Source: Solimicrobium sp040544425 (lineage in GTDB: Bacteria > Pseudomonadota > Gammaproteobacteria > Burkholderiales > Burkholderiaceae_D). From it: a stretch of 64,000 bases of DNA. Shown here in pieces: positions 35,271-43,717 of the stretch. The notes under the pieces were generated by a model that worked only from the letters and a program-made list of their open reading frames with translations, was not told the origin of the DNA and did not search any database. Both the position numbers and the translations under genes were made by a program. The first letter of the stretch is position 1; every line of letters begins with the position of its first letter. The stretch is from NCBI GenBank assembly GCA_040544425.1, contig JBEONO010000002.1, positions 282,109 to 346,108 on the forward strand, written 5' to 3'.

Positions 35271-36173
35271 ATGGTTGAGCGCGCGCAATTAATTCCATTG
35301 AGTAAATCCGAGTTCGCAGTCGGGAAAACCACCCAGCGCTCGATCTACGACAGGCATGGAAAACTGCTACTCTCATCCGGTTCAACGATCGAGACCCTGA
35401 CTCAGTTAAGCAATTTGTTTGATCAGGGCTACGTGCAAAAGAATCAATGGGACGACCTGATGGCCAAGCCCAAGCCAGCGGTAGTCCCGAAACAGGTTGA
35501 ACCACCAGAGCCACCACCTCCGAAGGACATCACTTCCCAAATGGAGGAAATCCGCTGGTATGTTGGTGAGACCTTGCATATGCAAGGCTTGAATGAAACC
35601 GATGTGCGCTTTGTCGTAAAACTGATCGGCTATATCAAAGGCAAATCGGTACTGGTCACGGCACCGATTATCGACGGAAAGTACGCTTTGATCCGCGATA
35701 ACCAACCGTTTGTGGTGCGCGCCTTCCAGGGCAAGAAGGCGTTTGCGTTCACGGTTACCGCATTAAAGTCGGTATTCACGCCACATCCGTATCTGCATCT
35801 GTCCTATCCCAAGCAGGTCAGCTCACACGTGATACGTCATGACGCCCGCGCTTCAGTAAAAATTATTGCGGCGGTGGCGTTCACCAATCCAGACCGGAAC
35901 GGTGCGATGACGCTGGGGGATTTAAGTCTGGGTGGCACGTCCGGCGTGATGAAGCAGGCGCTGGCCGAAAAAAAGGAGACCGGCACGATCACCTTCAAAA
36001 TCAATGTAGTCGGTAACGAAGGTTTGCTGACCATCGAATTCATCATCCGCTCGGTCGCGCCGACCGAAGACGCCGACGGCTACAAGTACGGTCTTGAATT
36101 CCAAAACGTGTCACCGCAAAACAAGCTGATCCTGTCGGCGTTTGTCCATCAGACTATCGCCGAGCAGTTATAA
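35271..36173 (+). CDS. PilZ-domain (YcgR-like) c-di-GMP effector
   Basis: A 300-aa protein. Residues about 70-85 are a Pro-rich linker (PPEPPPPKD). About 100-185 form a YcgR-N/PilZN-like beta domain (KGKSVLVTAPIIDGKYALIRDNQPFVVRAFQGKKAFAF). About 190-295 form a PilZ domain, with the c-di-GMP motif RHDARASV and D-x-S-x-x-G in DLSLGGTSG. It probably acts as a flagellar brake or motility effector. The N-terminal 65 residues are of unknown type. Confidence 0.85.
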   Translation: MVERAQLIPLSKSEFAVGKTTQRSIYDRHGKLLLSSGSTIETLTQLSNLFDQGYVQKNQWDDLMAKPKPAVVPKQVEPPEPPPPKDITSQMEEIRWYVGETLHMQGLNETDVRFVVKLIGYIKGKSVLVTAPIIDGKYALIRDNQPFVVRAFQGKKAFAFTVTALKSVFTPHPYLHLSYPKQVSSHVIRHDARASVKIIAAVAFTNPDRNGAMTLGDLSLGGTSGVMKQALAEKKETGTITFKINVVGNEGLLTIEFIIRSVAPTEDADGYKYGLEFQNVSPQNKLILSAFVHQTIAEQL

Positions 36174-36176
36174 GAG

Positions 36177-38426
36177 TCAGGCCAGGCGCAAAGGAAGACT
36201 GCGCAAACGCTGTCCGGTCAAGGTAAAGATGGCATTCGCTACCGCTGGAGCAATCGGCGGTGTTCCAGGTTCTCCCATCCCTTCCGGCGCTTCGGCACTG
36301 GCCATGATCACGACCTCAACATGCGGCGCCTGGTTCATGCGCAACACCGGATAGTCATGGAAATTGCTCTGCACCGGCTGACCGTCCTTGAAGGTAATTT
36401 CGCCAAACAGTGCAGCCGACAAACCAAACACCACAGCCGATTCAATCTGCTGACGCACGATATTCGGATTGATCACGATCCCGCAATCGACTGCGCAACT
36501 GACGCGATGCACGATGATTTCCTTGTCCTGCAGTGAGACTTCAGCAACCTCGGCAACGATGGTGCCAAACGACTGATGCAAGGCGATGCCGTGCGCATGT
36601 CCTGCCGGTAAGGGGCCAGCGCTTTCAGCGGCAGCGACCGCCGCATTTAACACGGCCAGATGACGCGGATGCTGCTTTAACAAATCGCGCCGAAACTCGA
36701 CCGGCGTTTTTTTGCCGGCATGCGCCAACTCGTCGATAAAGCTTTCCTTGAAAAACGCATTGTGCGAATGACCAACTGAACGCCAGTAACCGATCGGCAC
36801 TTCGGTCGGCACGATCACGTGGGAAATCGATTGATTCGCAAATTCGTAAGCCATATCGAATTCGCCTTCGACCGTAGTCTTGTCCGGACCAGCCGGTGGC
36901 AAGCCAAAATTGCGCTGCAAAACCTGTTGCGTGACCGAGGCACTGGCGGAAGTATTCTCATAACTGAGCACCTGACCAGCCTGATCCAGTTTGGCGGTAA
37001 ACCGCGCCAACGCAGCTGGCCGATAAAAATCATGGCTCATGTCTTCTTCACGACTCCAGATCAATTGCACCGGCGCGCCTTTGCTGTGCAGAGCAATTTC
37101 GACTGCCTGCGCGATCATATCGACTTCCAGACGGCGACCGAATCCACCGCCGATAAACGCCTGATGCAGCTCAACCTGTTCCGTTTCAACCTTGGCAACC
37201 TTGGCCGCAATATTCACCGCCAGACTGGAGGTTTGCGTGCCTACCCAGAGCGTCACTTTGCCGTCTTTGACCTGCGCAGTGCAGTTCATCGGTTCCATCG
37301 TGGCGTGCGCCAAAAACGGCGCGCTGTATTCAGCGTGAACAGTTTGCGCGACGCCGGTTTGCTGATGCACGTCGCCCTGCTTGAAATAAGTGAATCCCGA
37401 TTCGGTGCTTAATTTGGCGCGCAATTCGTCCATCACCGAAGCGTTCGACAGCGCATTACTGCCCGACCATTCAATTTGCATTGCCTTGGATGCAGACTGC
37501 GCCTGCCAATATGTTTTGGCGATAACTGCAACGCCAGAAAAGCTCGGGGTCTTTGCATTGAGCTCATCCAGACTGACCACGTCGATGACGCCAGGCATTT
37601 TCAGAATCTCGTCATTATTGGTCCGCGCGACCTTGCCACCAATGCGCGGCGACATTTTGACAGCCGCATACAGCATGCCCGGCACGCGCGCATCGATGCC
37701 GAATTGCGCCGTGCCGTTTACTTTTACCGCACTGTCACGCCGCGCCTCGGGCTGGCCGATCAGCGTAAATTCAGAAGGTGATTTCAAATGAAGTTCGCCG
37801 GGATGACTGTGCACCGCCGCTGCAGCCAGTTCGCCATAGCTGGCCTGTTTGCCGCTGCTGTGTGTCACCACGCCAGCTTTGGTTTTGCATTCAGCGGCAG
37901 GAACCTGCCACTGCTGGGCCGCAGCCGCAACGAGCATGGCACGCGCCGAGGCACCGGCCTGACGCACTACCAGCCAGGAATCTTTGACGCTGGACGATCC
38001 ACCGGTGACCTGAATGCCCAATTCGCGCGCCAGTTTTCCGACCATCCATTGCGCGCCATGTTTAACCGCACCGGTATCGTCGGGGTGAAAGGGCAGACCA
38101 TCGGCCAGCATTGCGACGTTGCCGTAAATTTTGTCGATCCCCGCTGGCACAATATCGACGCTCGATAAAGGCACATCCAGTTCTTCGGCGATTAACATCG
38201 GCAATGCGGTCGACACGCCCTGCCCCATTTCGGCCTTGTGCAGAAACATGGTGACGCGCCCATTTGGCGCGATTTCCAGCCAGCCGTTCAGCGCCACGGA
38301 ACCGTCGATCACCGGCAAGGGATTAGTCGCGTTCAGACGCTGACGAATCGGAGTGATGCCCCAACCGACCACCAATGCGCCAGTCACGCCCAACCCACCC
38401 AATATAAATTTTCTTCTGGAAACCAT
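36177..38426 (-). CDS. molybdopterin-binding aldehyde/isoquinoline oxidoreductase large subunit (IorB-like), Tat-exported
   Basis: A 749-aa xanthine-dehydrogenase-family protein. The N-terminus has a twin-arginine signal, SRRKFILGGLG. GGAGG lies about 10 nt before ATG 38426. The molybdopterin domains show GGGFGRRLEVDMIAQAVEIA and the C-terminal catalytic-Glu region GMGEPGTPPIAPAVANAIF. The natural partner, a small 2Fe-2S subunit, and cytochromes are not adjacent; a DUF1289 gene lies 2 nt upstream instead. The substrate could be an N-heterocycle or aldehyde; this cannot be told. Confidence 0.87.
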   Translation of the reverse strand: MVSRRKFILGGLGVTGALVVGWGITPIRQRLNATNPLPVIDGSVALNGWLEIAPNGRVTMFLHKAEMGQGVSTALPMLIAEELDVPLSSVDIVPAGIDKIYGNVAMLADGLPFHPDDTGAVKHGAQWMVGKLARELGIQVTGGSSSVKDSWLVVRQAGASARAMLVAAAAQQWQVPAAECKTKAGVVTHSSGKQASYGELAAAAVHSHPGELHLKSPSEFTLIGQPEARRDSAVKVNGTAQFGIDARVPGMLYAAVKMSPRIGGKVARTNNDEILKMPGVIDVVSLDELNAKTPSFSGVAVIAKTYWQAQSASKAMQIEWSGSNALSNASVMDELRAKLSTESGFTYFKQGDVHQQTGVAQTVHAEYSAPFLAHATMEPMNCTAQVKDGKVTLWVGTQTSSLAVNIAAKVAKVETEQVELHQAFIGGGFGRRLEVDMIAQAVEIALHSKGAPVQLIWSREEDMSHDFYRPAALARFTAKLDQAGQVLSYENTSASASVTQQVLQRNFGLPPAGPDKTTVEGEFDMAYEFANQSISHVIVPTEVPIGYWRSVGHSHNAFFKESFIDELAHAGKKTPVEFRRDLLKQHPRHLAVLNAAVAAAESAGPLPAGHAHGIALHQSFGTIVAEVAEVSLQDKEIIVHRVSCAVDCGIVINPNIVRQQIESAVVFGLSAALFGEITFKDGQPVQSNFHDYPVLRMNQAPHVEVVIMASAEAPEGMGEPGTPPIAPAVANAIFTLTGQRLRSLPLRLA

Positions 38427-38428
38427 AA

Positions 38429-38650
38429 TCAACCGTTCCTCCGTGGATAACCTTGCGCCAATATTCTCTGCCAAACCAGTTCTTTGGCAGCCTCATCCAT
38501 CACAACCCAGGTCGCTACCTCGACCACCGTACGACCGCAACCGCGGCAGATTTCATCAAATGTGGTGGAACAGACCGCAACACAAGGTGTATCAGGACGA
38601 ATTGGCGCCGATGTGTTGGCTGGTTCGAAAGTTGTGTTTATTTCACTCAT
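38429..38650 (-). CDS. DUF1289 small Cys-rich protein
   Basis: A 73-aa protein with CVAVCSTTFDEICRGCGRTVVEVATWVVM, the DUF1289 pattern with four Cys that probably bind an Fe-S cluster or zinc. It lies 2 nt upstream of the IorB-like gene and is co-transcribed. Family function is unknown; the coupling hints at a role in maturation or electron transfer for the oxidoreductase, which is speculative. Confidence 0.85.
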   Translation of the reverse strand: MSEINTTFEPANTSAPIRPDTPCVAVCSTTFDEICRGCGRTVVEVATWVVMDEAAKELVWQRILAQGYPRRNG

Positions 38651-38807
38651 TGATTGCGTCAGGTCGGGTTAAGGCAGTGATCATACCAAAATCAACGCGC
38701 TACGGGATGCCCAAAATCGGACTTTAGATAGCGCTCTCTGAATAATCAACTAAACTGAATTAGGGTAAAATCCGCGTTTTGTTTTTCCACCAACATTCGA
38801 GTCCACG

Positions 38808-39407
38808 ATGAACCACAGCTTCTTCCAGTCCTTTGTTCTGCTGATTCTGGTCACCGACCCGTTTGGCGGCGTGCCGCTGTTCGTCAGCGCCCTGTCATCG
38901 GTGGCGCCCGAACGACGCTGGAAAGTGGTGGTGCGTGAATGCATCATCGCGTTTCTCATTTTGCTGATCTTCATTTTCTTTGGTCAGCATTTTCTGGATG
39001 CGCTGCAGTTATCGGAAATATCCCTGCGCATCGGTGGCGGCGTGATCTTGTTCCTGATCGCCCTGCGCATGGTGTTCCCGCAACCCGGCGGTATTTTCGG
39101 TGATGTGGATCACAGCCATGAGCCCTTTATCGTCCCGCTGGCCATCCCTGCCCTGGCCGGACCATCGGCACTGGCAACCGTATTATTGTTTTCCTCGGAC
39201 AGCGGTGAGCAGCTGGCGTCGGATATTCTGGCGCTGGTGATGGTGGCATTCGTCTGGCTGATCGTCCTGCTGAGCGCCGAACGCATGCAGCGCATTCTGG
39301 GCGAACGCACCATGATGGCGTTTGAAAGGCTGATGGGATTGATTCTGACCGCCATGTCGGTTGAAATGGTGCTGGCTGGATTGCACGATTATCTGAAAAC
39401 CTTATAA
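38808..39407 (+). CDS. MarC family membrane protein
   Basis: A 199-aa protein with six membrane helices. The family motif VTDPFGGVPLFVSALS is near the N-terminus, repeated in part as PLAIPALAGPSALATVLL. Despite its name, MarC is not proven to be a drug-resistance protein; the transport substrate is unknown. It is monocistronic. Confidence 0.88.
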   Translation: MNHSFFQSFVLLILVTDPFGGVPLFVSALSSVAPERRWKVVVRECIIAFLILLIFIFFGQHFLDALQLSEISLRIGGGVILFLIALRMVFPQPGGIFGDVDHSHEPFIVPLAIPALAGPSALATVLLFSSDSGEQLASDILALVMVAFVWLIVLLSAERMQRILGERTMMAFERLMGLILTAMSVEMVLAGLHDYLKTL

Positions 39408-39522
39408 AGATCGATATAGCAATTATGCAGTGGACGGCCCGAACTCAATAATATCCGTCTATTGCTAATACCCGTCTGATCTAATAAAGTGACTTCCCCC
39501 GCTTAATCAATGGAGTTACGCC

Positions 39523-39762
39523 ATGAACGAATTCATTACTCCCAACACGGTGACAGAACTGGTGGCTGCCGATGCCGTGGGCAGCGCCGAAGTGGTGGGC
39601 GAAAAAGACGGCGATGTGGTGGTCAACTATAAATGGTTTTGTGCGCAAGTACAGGCGGCGCTGGACGATCCACGCCCTGCCGTTCCACATGAAGAGGTAA
39701 AAAAAGAATTCGCTGCGTTACGCGCAGAGTTAGCAGTCAAGCAGATGTTGAGGCAGGCGTAG
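39523..39762 (+). CDS. orphan stability-determinant/ParD-like antitoxin
   Basis: A 79-aa protein. The segment NYKWFCAQVQAALDDPRPAVPHEEVKKEFAALRAEL matches plasmid stability antitoxins, which usually read YDxWFRAKVQASLDDPRPxIPHDEV and precede a ParE toxin. No ParE follows: the 3' end overlaps the convergent brnA fragment by 33 nt. It may be a solitary antitoxin left after toxin loss. Confidence 0.75.
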   Translation: MNEFITPNTVTELVAADAVGSAEVVGEKDGDVVVNYKWFCAQVQAALDDPRPAVPHEEVKKEFAALRAELAVKQMLRQA

Positions 39763-39915
39763 CGAAATTGTCTTTGTAGTGGGTTTCAGATTCGGCATGA
39801 CAACATTTTGTGCATTGCCCCAGTCTACATAGTCGGTCGAATCATGCACCTCCCAGAATGCCTGCTCCTCTGCCTCGGTGGCAAATTCCGGCACCGTCTC
39901 AAGTGGCTTTTTCAT
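39730..39915 (-). pseudogene. brnA: BrnA antitoxin, C-terminally truncated
   Basis: 61 residues from ATG 39915. FATEAEEQAFWEVHDSTDYVDWGNAQ and TKTISLRLPQHLLDC are the BrnA signature. Full BrnA continues for about 30 residues through the second RHH helices (ANKRDVPYQSLLK-type), which are missing here. The break coincides with the convergent antitoxin gene. DNA binding is probably lost. Confidence 0.7.
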
Positions 39916-40045
39916 AAACTTCCCTTTCTTTTCTGTGCATATCACGCGCTGATATCACTCGAATTTTTTGACCGTTCTCGCGCAAAGTATCCCCGCCTGA
40001 TTGATCATTCGCATAGTCTACTGACCTGTACAAAATTCGCGAACA
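39899..40045 (-). pseudogene. brnT: BrnT toxin 3' remnant
   Basis: In a frame overlapping the brnA start, the minus strand encodes GQKIRVISARDMHRKEREVYE, then stops at 39899. This is the conserved BrnT C-terminus with its RISAR and KERxxYE motifs. Upstream the frame continues only for a few dozen residues that do not resemble the toxin core (KDxxNxxKHGxxF), so the 5' part is gone. The left boundary given is approximate. Confidence 0.65.
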
Positions 40046-40111
40046 GCGTAATCATCAGTGCTGGACTGGGCAATAAGTGAAATCCACCAGTCGAGGTTAT
40101 GACGGTCCGCA

Positions 40112-40153
40112 TTTACATTAAGCCATGCTTCAAATATAGTACATACCGTGTAC
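40112..40153 (+). promoter_or_regulatory. vapBC promoter with overlapping operator
   Basis: TTTACA (40112-40117), a 17-nt spacer and TATAGT (40135-40140) form a good sigma-70 promoter. A palindrome GTACA-N5-TGTAC (40139-40153) overlaps the end of the -10 box, where the VapB/VapBC complex would be expected to bind and repress. Confidence 0.65.
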
Positions 40154-40175
40154 ATCCTTCAATGAGGTCAGAAAT

Positions 40176-40412
40176 ATGCATACAACCAAAGCATTCCGTA
40201 ATGGCAATTCTCAGGCGGTACGAATCCCGTCCGAGCTGGCCTACGAAAATACCAACGACGTCTTGGAAATTGAACGTATCGGTGACGAAATCCGGATACG
40301 TCCGGCCCGCCGTTCATTGTCAGGTGTACTGAAAAAATTTGCGAAATTCAGTCCCGACTTTATGGCTGACGGACGCGGTGATCAAGAACAAGCTGAGCGT
40401 GAGGCACTGTGA
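40176..40412 (+). CDS. vapB: VapB antitoxin (AbrB/MazE fold)
   Basis: A 78-aa protein. KAFRNGNSQAVRIPSELAYENTNDVLEIERIGDEIRIRP is a swapped-hairpin AbrB-type DNA-binding domain. The C-terminal FAKFSPDFMADGR segment is the toxin-binding tail. Its TGA overlaps the vapC ATG, so the two are translationally coupled. It appears complete. Confidence 0.92.
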   Translation: MHTTKAFRNGNSQAVRIPSELAYENTNDVLEIERIGDEIRIRPARRSLSGVLKKFAKFSPDFMADGRGDQEQAEREAL

Positions 40413-40813
40413 TGGCGCAATACATGCTTGATACAAACATGTGTATTTACCTGATGAAGAACCAGCCCGAGCAAGTTGCCATGCACTTTGCCAATTGCTC
40501 TGTTGGCGATGTAGTTATGTCAGCAATAACTTATGCAGAATTGGAATACGGAGTAACTGTCGCAGCAAACCGGACCAGAGAACGTCGCAACCTGAATTCG
40601 TTAATTAAAGACATCCCGGTGCTTTCATTTGATGACGAGGCAGCAAAGGCTTATGGCCCAATTCGTGCGACTTCTGGCGGACGGAGAAAAGATCAACTTG
40701 ATAAATTGATTGCAGCCCACGCTATCGCACTAAATATCATTCTGGTTACAAACAACGAACGTGACTTCCATGTTTACCCCGGAATAAAAATAGAAAATTG
40801 GATCAAGGATTGA
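40412..40813 (+). CDS. vapC: VapC PIN-domain ribonuclease toxin
   Basis: A 133-aa protein from ATG 40412. PIN acidic residues are in MLDTNMCIYLM (Asp7), SAITYAELEYGV and KLIAAHAIALN plus TNNERDF; all four expected acidic positions appear present. VapC enzymes of this type cleave initiator tRNA or rRNA. The pair looks functional, in contrast to the neighbouring TA remnants. Confidence 0.92.
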   Translation: MAQYMLDTNMCIYLMKNQPEQVAMHFANCSVGDVVMSAITYAELEYGVTVAANRTRERRNLNSLIKDIPVLSFDDEAAKAYGPIRATSGGRRKDQLDKLIAAHAIALNIILVTNNERDFHVYPGIKIENWIKD

Positions 40814-40925
40814 ATTCATTTACTATCCAGACATTTGTTCAAATCCAGCATTGCAATTATCTTTCCAACACCTAAAATCCAAGTAAAGCCTGAAAACCCT
40901 CCTTACTTCTTCTTTTGATTCAATG

Positions 40926-40950
40926 GTAACGGCGCAATAATAACCGTTAC
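40926..40950. promoter_or_regulatory. inverted repeat upstream of the PLP/ATP-grasp operon
   Basis: GTAACGG (40926-40932) and CCGTTAC (40944-40950), 11 nt apart, form a perfect 7-bp palindrome 50 nt before ATG 41000. There is no T-run, so it is a candidate operator or RNA hairpin in the leader rather than a terminator. Confidence 0.55.
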
Positions 40951-40999
40951 ATTTGGGGAAGCGCGGATTTAATCTGCGCCTCCCTCACCCTAAAGGTGC

Positions 41000-42472
41000 A
41001 TGGTGGATTCCAATAAAACTCTCGATCCGTCGGATTGGCCCGCTTTCCGAGCCCAGGCGCATGCCATGCTCGATGATATGTTGAACTACGCCGAGCATTT
41101 GCGCGAACGTCCGGTCTGGCAGCCGATTCCTGCGCAGGTCAAAGCCGGCTTTCAGGACAGTCTGCCGCAACACGGCAACGATCTGGCGACCCTGCATCGC
41201 CGCTTTATGCAGGAAGTGGTGCCCTACTCAATCGGCAACGCGCACCCCGGCTTCATGGGCTGGGTACAGGGTGGCGGCACACCGGTTGGCATGGTTGCGG
41301 ATATGCTGGCGGCAGGACTGAATGCCAATGTCGGTGGCCGCGAACAAATTCCGATTACCGTCGAACGTCAGATCCTGCAGTGGATGCGCGAATTATTTTC
41401 CTTTCCGGACAGCGCCAACGGGCTGTTTGTCACCGGCACATCGCTGGCAAACTTTATCGCGGTGGTGATCGCACGCACCAGATTTCTCGGCACCACCGTC
41501 AGAAAACAGGGCATCGCGGCCCGGCAGCTAACCGCCTACAGCTCGGCCGGTGCGCACAGCTGCGTTGCCAAAGCCATGGATATGGCCGGATTCGGGACCG
41601 ATGCCTTGCGCCTGATTCCCATGAACGACAATTTTCAGATTGATCTGCAGCAGTTAGCCGAACAGATTCAAATCGACCGCTCGGCCGGTCTGCAACCATT
41701 TTTGATTGTCGGCACCGCCGGTTCGGTTGATGTCGGTGCGATTGACGATCTGAACGGCCTGGCTGATCTGGCAAAAGATCAGGATTGCTGGTTCCACATC
41801 GATGGTGCCTTCGGCGCTCTTGGCATGATGTCAGAGCAGATCGCGCCACTGCTGACTGGCATAGAACGGGCAGACTCGATCGCGTTTGATTTTCATAAAT
41901 GGGGTCAGGTGCCCTACGATGCCGGTTATATTCTGGTGCGCGACGGACAGCATCAGCTGGCGACGTTTTCTGCACCGGCCAATTATCTGCAACGCGAAGA
42001 ACGCGGCATGGCTGCCGGTTCACCCTGGCCCTGCGATCTGGGCCCTGATCTGTCACGCGGCTTTCGCGCCCTCAAAACCTGGTTCACCATCGCCAGTTTC
42101 GGCACCCAAAAAATGGGTGAGATCATGGACAACACCTGCGCGCTGGCCCAGTATCTGGCCAGCTGTATCGCAGAAGAACCGCGCCTGGAATTGCTCGCGC
42201 CGGTGAATCTGAATATCGTGTGCTTTCGCTATGTCGGCTACAGCAATCTGCAAAGTCTGACCACCGCGCAAGCCAATGCCCTGAACAATGAACTGGTGAT
42301 CCGCCTGCAGGAAGCCGGTCTGGTGGCGCCATCGAGCACCATGATCGGCGCGCAGTTTGCCATCCGCGCTGCCTTCGTCAACCATCGCACCCAACGCATC
42401 GATATCGATAATTTGATTTCATCCGTGCTGCGCGTGGGCGACGCCCTGTTTGCCGTTACCAACTACGTATAA
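41000..42472 (+). CDS. group II PLP-dependent amino-acid decarboxylase
   Basis: A 490-aa fold-type I enzyme of the aromatic-L-amino-acid/glutamate/cysteine-sulfinate decarboxylase group. Landmarks are AHPGFMGWVQGGGTPVGMVADMLAAGLN, the PLP-stacking SSAGAHSCVAKAMDMAG, the aspartate in WFHIDGAFGALG, and the Schiff-base Lys in DFHKWGQVPYDAGY. The start is ATG 41000. An ATP-grasp gene follows after 9 nt. It probably makes an amine for the next enzymes; the amino-acid substrate is not predictable. Confidence 0.9.
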   Translation: MVDSNKTLDPSDWPAFRAQAHAMLDDMLNYAEHLRERPVWQPIPAQVKAGFQDSLPQHGNDLATLHRRFMQEVVPYSIGNAHPGFMGWVQGGGTPVGMVADMLAAGLNANVGGREQIPITVERQILQWMRELFSFPDSANGLFVTGTSLANFIAVVIARTRFLGTTVRKQGIAARQLTAYSSAGAHSCVAKAMDMAGFGTDALRLIPMNDNFQIDLQQLAEQIQIDRSAGLQPFLIVGTAGSVDVGAIDDLNGLADLAKDQDCWFHIDGAFGALGMMSEQIAPLLTGIERADSIAFDFHKWGQVPYDAGYILVRDGQHQLATFSAPANYLQREERGMAAGSPWPCDLGPDLSRGFRALKTWFTIASFGTQKMGEIMDNTCALAQYLASCIAEEPRLELLAPVNLNIVCFRYVGYSNLQSLTTAQANALNNELVIRLQEAGLVAPSSTMIGAQFAIRAAFVNHRTQRIDIDNLISSVLRVGDALFAVTNYV

Positions 42473-42481
42473 GGACTGACC

Positions 42482-43717
42482 ATGTCATCATCAGCGCCAC
42501 CCGATCCGGAATCAAAAGAGTTGATTGGCCTGCCAACGCTGATGACCACTGCCTTCAATGGCGGCAATTTATCCGAGATTGGCGACCGTTTGTTAAAACG
42601 CATCCAGGCCGATCCGGATGATGCCAATGCGCTGATCGACATGGCGATCATTTTTATCATGCGCGGCGAAACCAAATTGGCCGGTTCGATGCAGACTCTG
42701 GCGCTGTTGACGCAACAGGTATTTCATTTTCCGCGCCCGACCATGCCGATCAAAATCCGCGCACTGGCCATCCTGGGTCCCGGCGACCTGATGGCCAACT
42801 CGCCATTTGAATTCCTGATGGAAAACCAACCGGTCGCCCTCGACCTGCTGTACATCACACCCAGGTTCGGCTTGCCGGAGCAGGTTCCCGAGCACGATGT
42901 GCTGATCGTTGCGATCGCTGAATCCGAGCTCAACCAGCCGCTGCTCGCCTCGCTGGAACTGGCGCTGCGCGACTGGCCGCGTCCGGTGATCAACCGCCCG
43001 GCGCGTATCGCACAACTGTCGCGTGACGCGACCTGTGCCCGTCTGGCAGATATCCCGCAGTTACTGATGCCGGTGGCCCAGCGCATTTCACGTGCGGCGC
43101 TGGAACAATGCTGTCAGGCGCCTGATTTGGCGATGCCCTTGACCGGGCAATTGCAGGGTGTGGACTATCCGATCATTATTCGTCCGATCGACTCGCACGC
43201 CGGTCTCGGACTGAACAAGATCGAAACACTGGCTGAATTGACCAGCTATCTGATCAACTCGCCCGAGCAGGAATTTTTCGTCTCGCCATTCATCGACTAC
43301 CGCAGTGGCGACGGTCTGTTTCGCAAATACCGTCTGATACTGATCAACGGGCAGGCCTATGTGTGCCACATGGCGGTGTCGCAGCGCTGGATGGTGCACT
43401 ACCTGAATGCCGATATGCTGGACAATGCCGCGCACCGGGCTGAAGAGGCGCAATTCATGGCCGATTTCAATACCAACTTCGGTGCCCGCCACGCCGCAGC
43501 GTTGAGCGCGATCTATAAACAATTGGGGCTCGATTATGTCGGCATCGATTGTGCCGAAACCCAGGATGGCAAACTGCTGATCTTCGAAGCCGACAGCAAT
43601 ATGGTGGTCCACAATATGGACCCGGCAGACATCTTCCCGTACAAAAAAATTCAGATGCCCAAGCTGTTTCGCGCGTTTACCGAACTGCTGGCAGAACGCT
43701 GCCGCATTACCTTATGA
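42482..43717 (+). CDS. TPR + ATP-grasp ligase-like protein
   Basis: A 411-aa protein. Residues about 20-80 form a TPR-like helical region (GDRLLKRIQADPDDANALIDMAIIFIM). About 90-190 form a preATP-grasp-like alpha/beta region. About 200-400 show ATP-grasp features: YPIIIRPIDSHAGLGLNKI (lysine-free nucleotide loop), FFVSPFIDYRSGDGLFRKYRLILING, and the metal-binding end GIDCAETQDGKLLIFEADSNMVVHNMD. It is expected to form an amide by acyl-phosphate chemistry. Its stop overlaps the next ATG. The combination with two PLP enzymes was not recognised as any known pathway. Confidence 0.75.
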   Translation: MSSSAPPDPESKELIGLPTLMTTAFNGGNLSEIGDRLLKRIQADPDDANALIDMAIIFIMRGETKLAGSMQTLALLTQQVFHFPRPTMPIKIRALAILGPGDLMANSPFEFLMENQPVALDLLYITPRFGLPEQVPEHDVLIVAIAESELNQPLLASLELALRDWPRPVINRPARIAQLSRDATCARLADIPQLLMPVAQRISRAALEQCCQAPDLAMPLTGQLQGVDYPIIIRPIDSHAGLGLNKIETLAELTSYLINSPEQEFFVSPFIDYRSGDGLFRKYRLILINGQAYVCHMAVSQRWMVHYLNADMLDNAAHRAEEAQFMADFNTNFGARHAAALSAIYKQLGLDYVGIDCAETQDGKLLIFEADSNMVVHNMDPADIFPYKKIQMPKLFRAFTELLAERCRITL

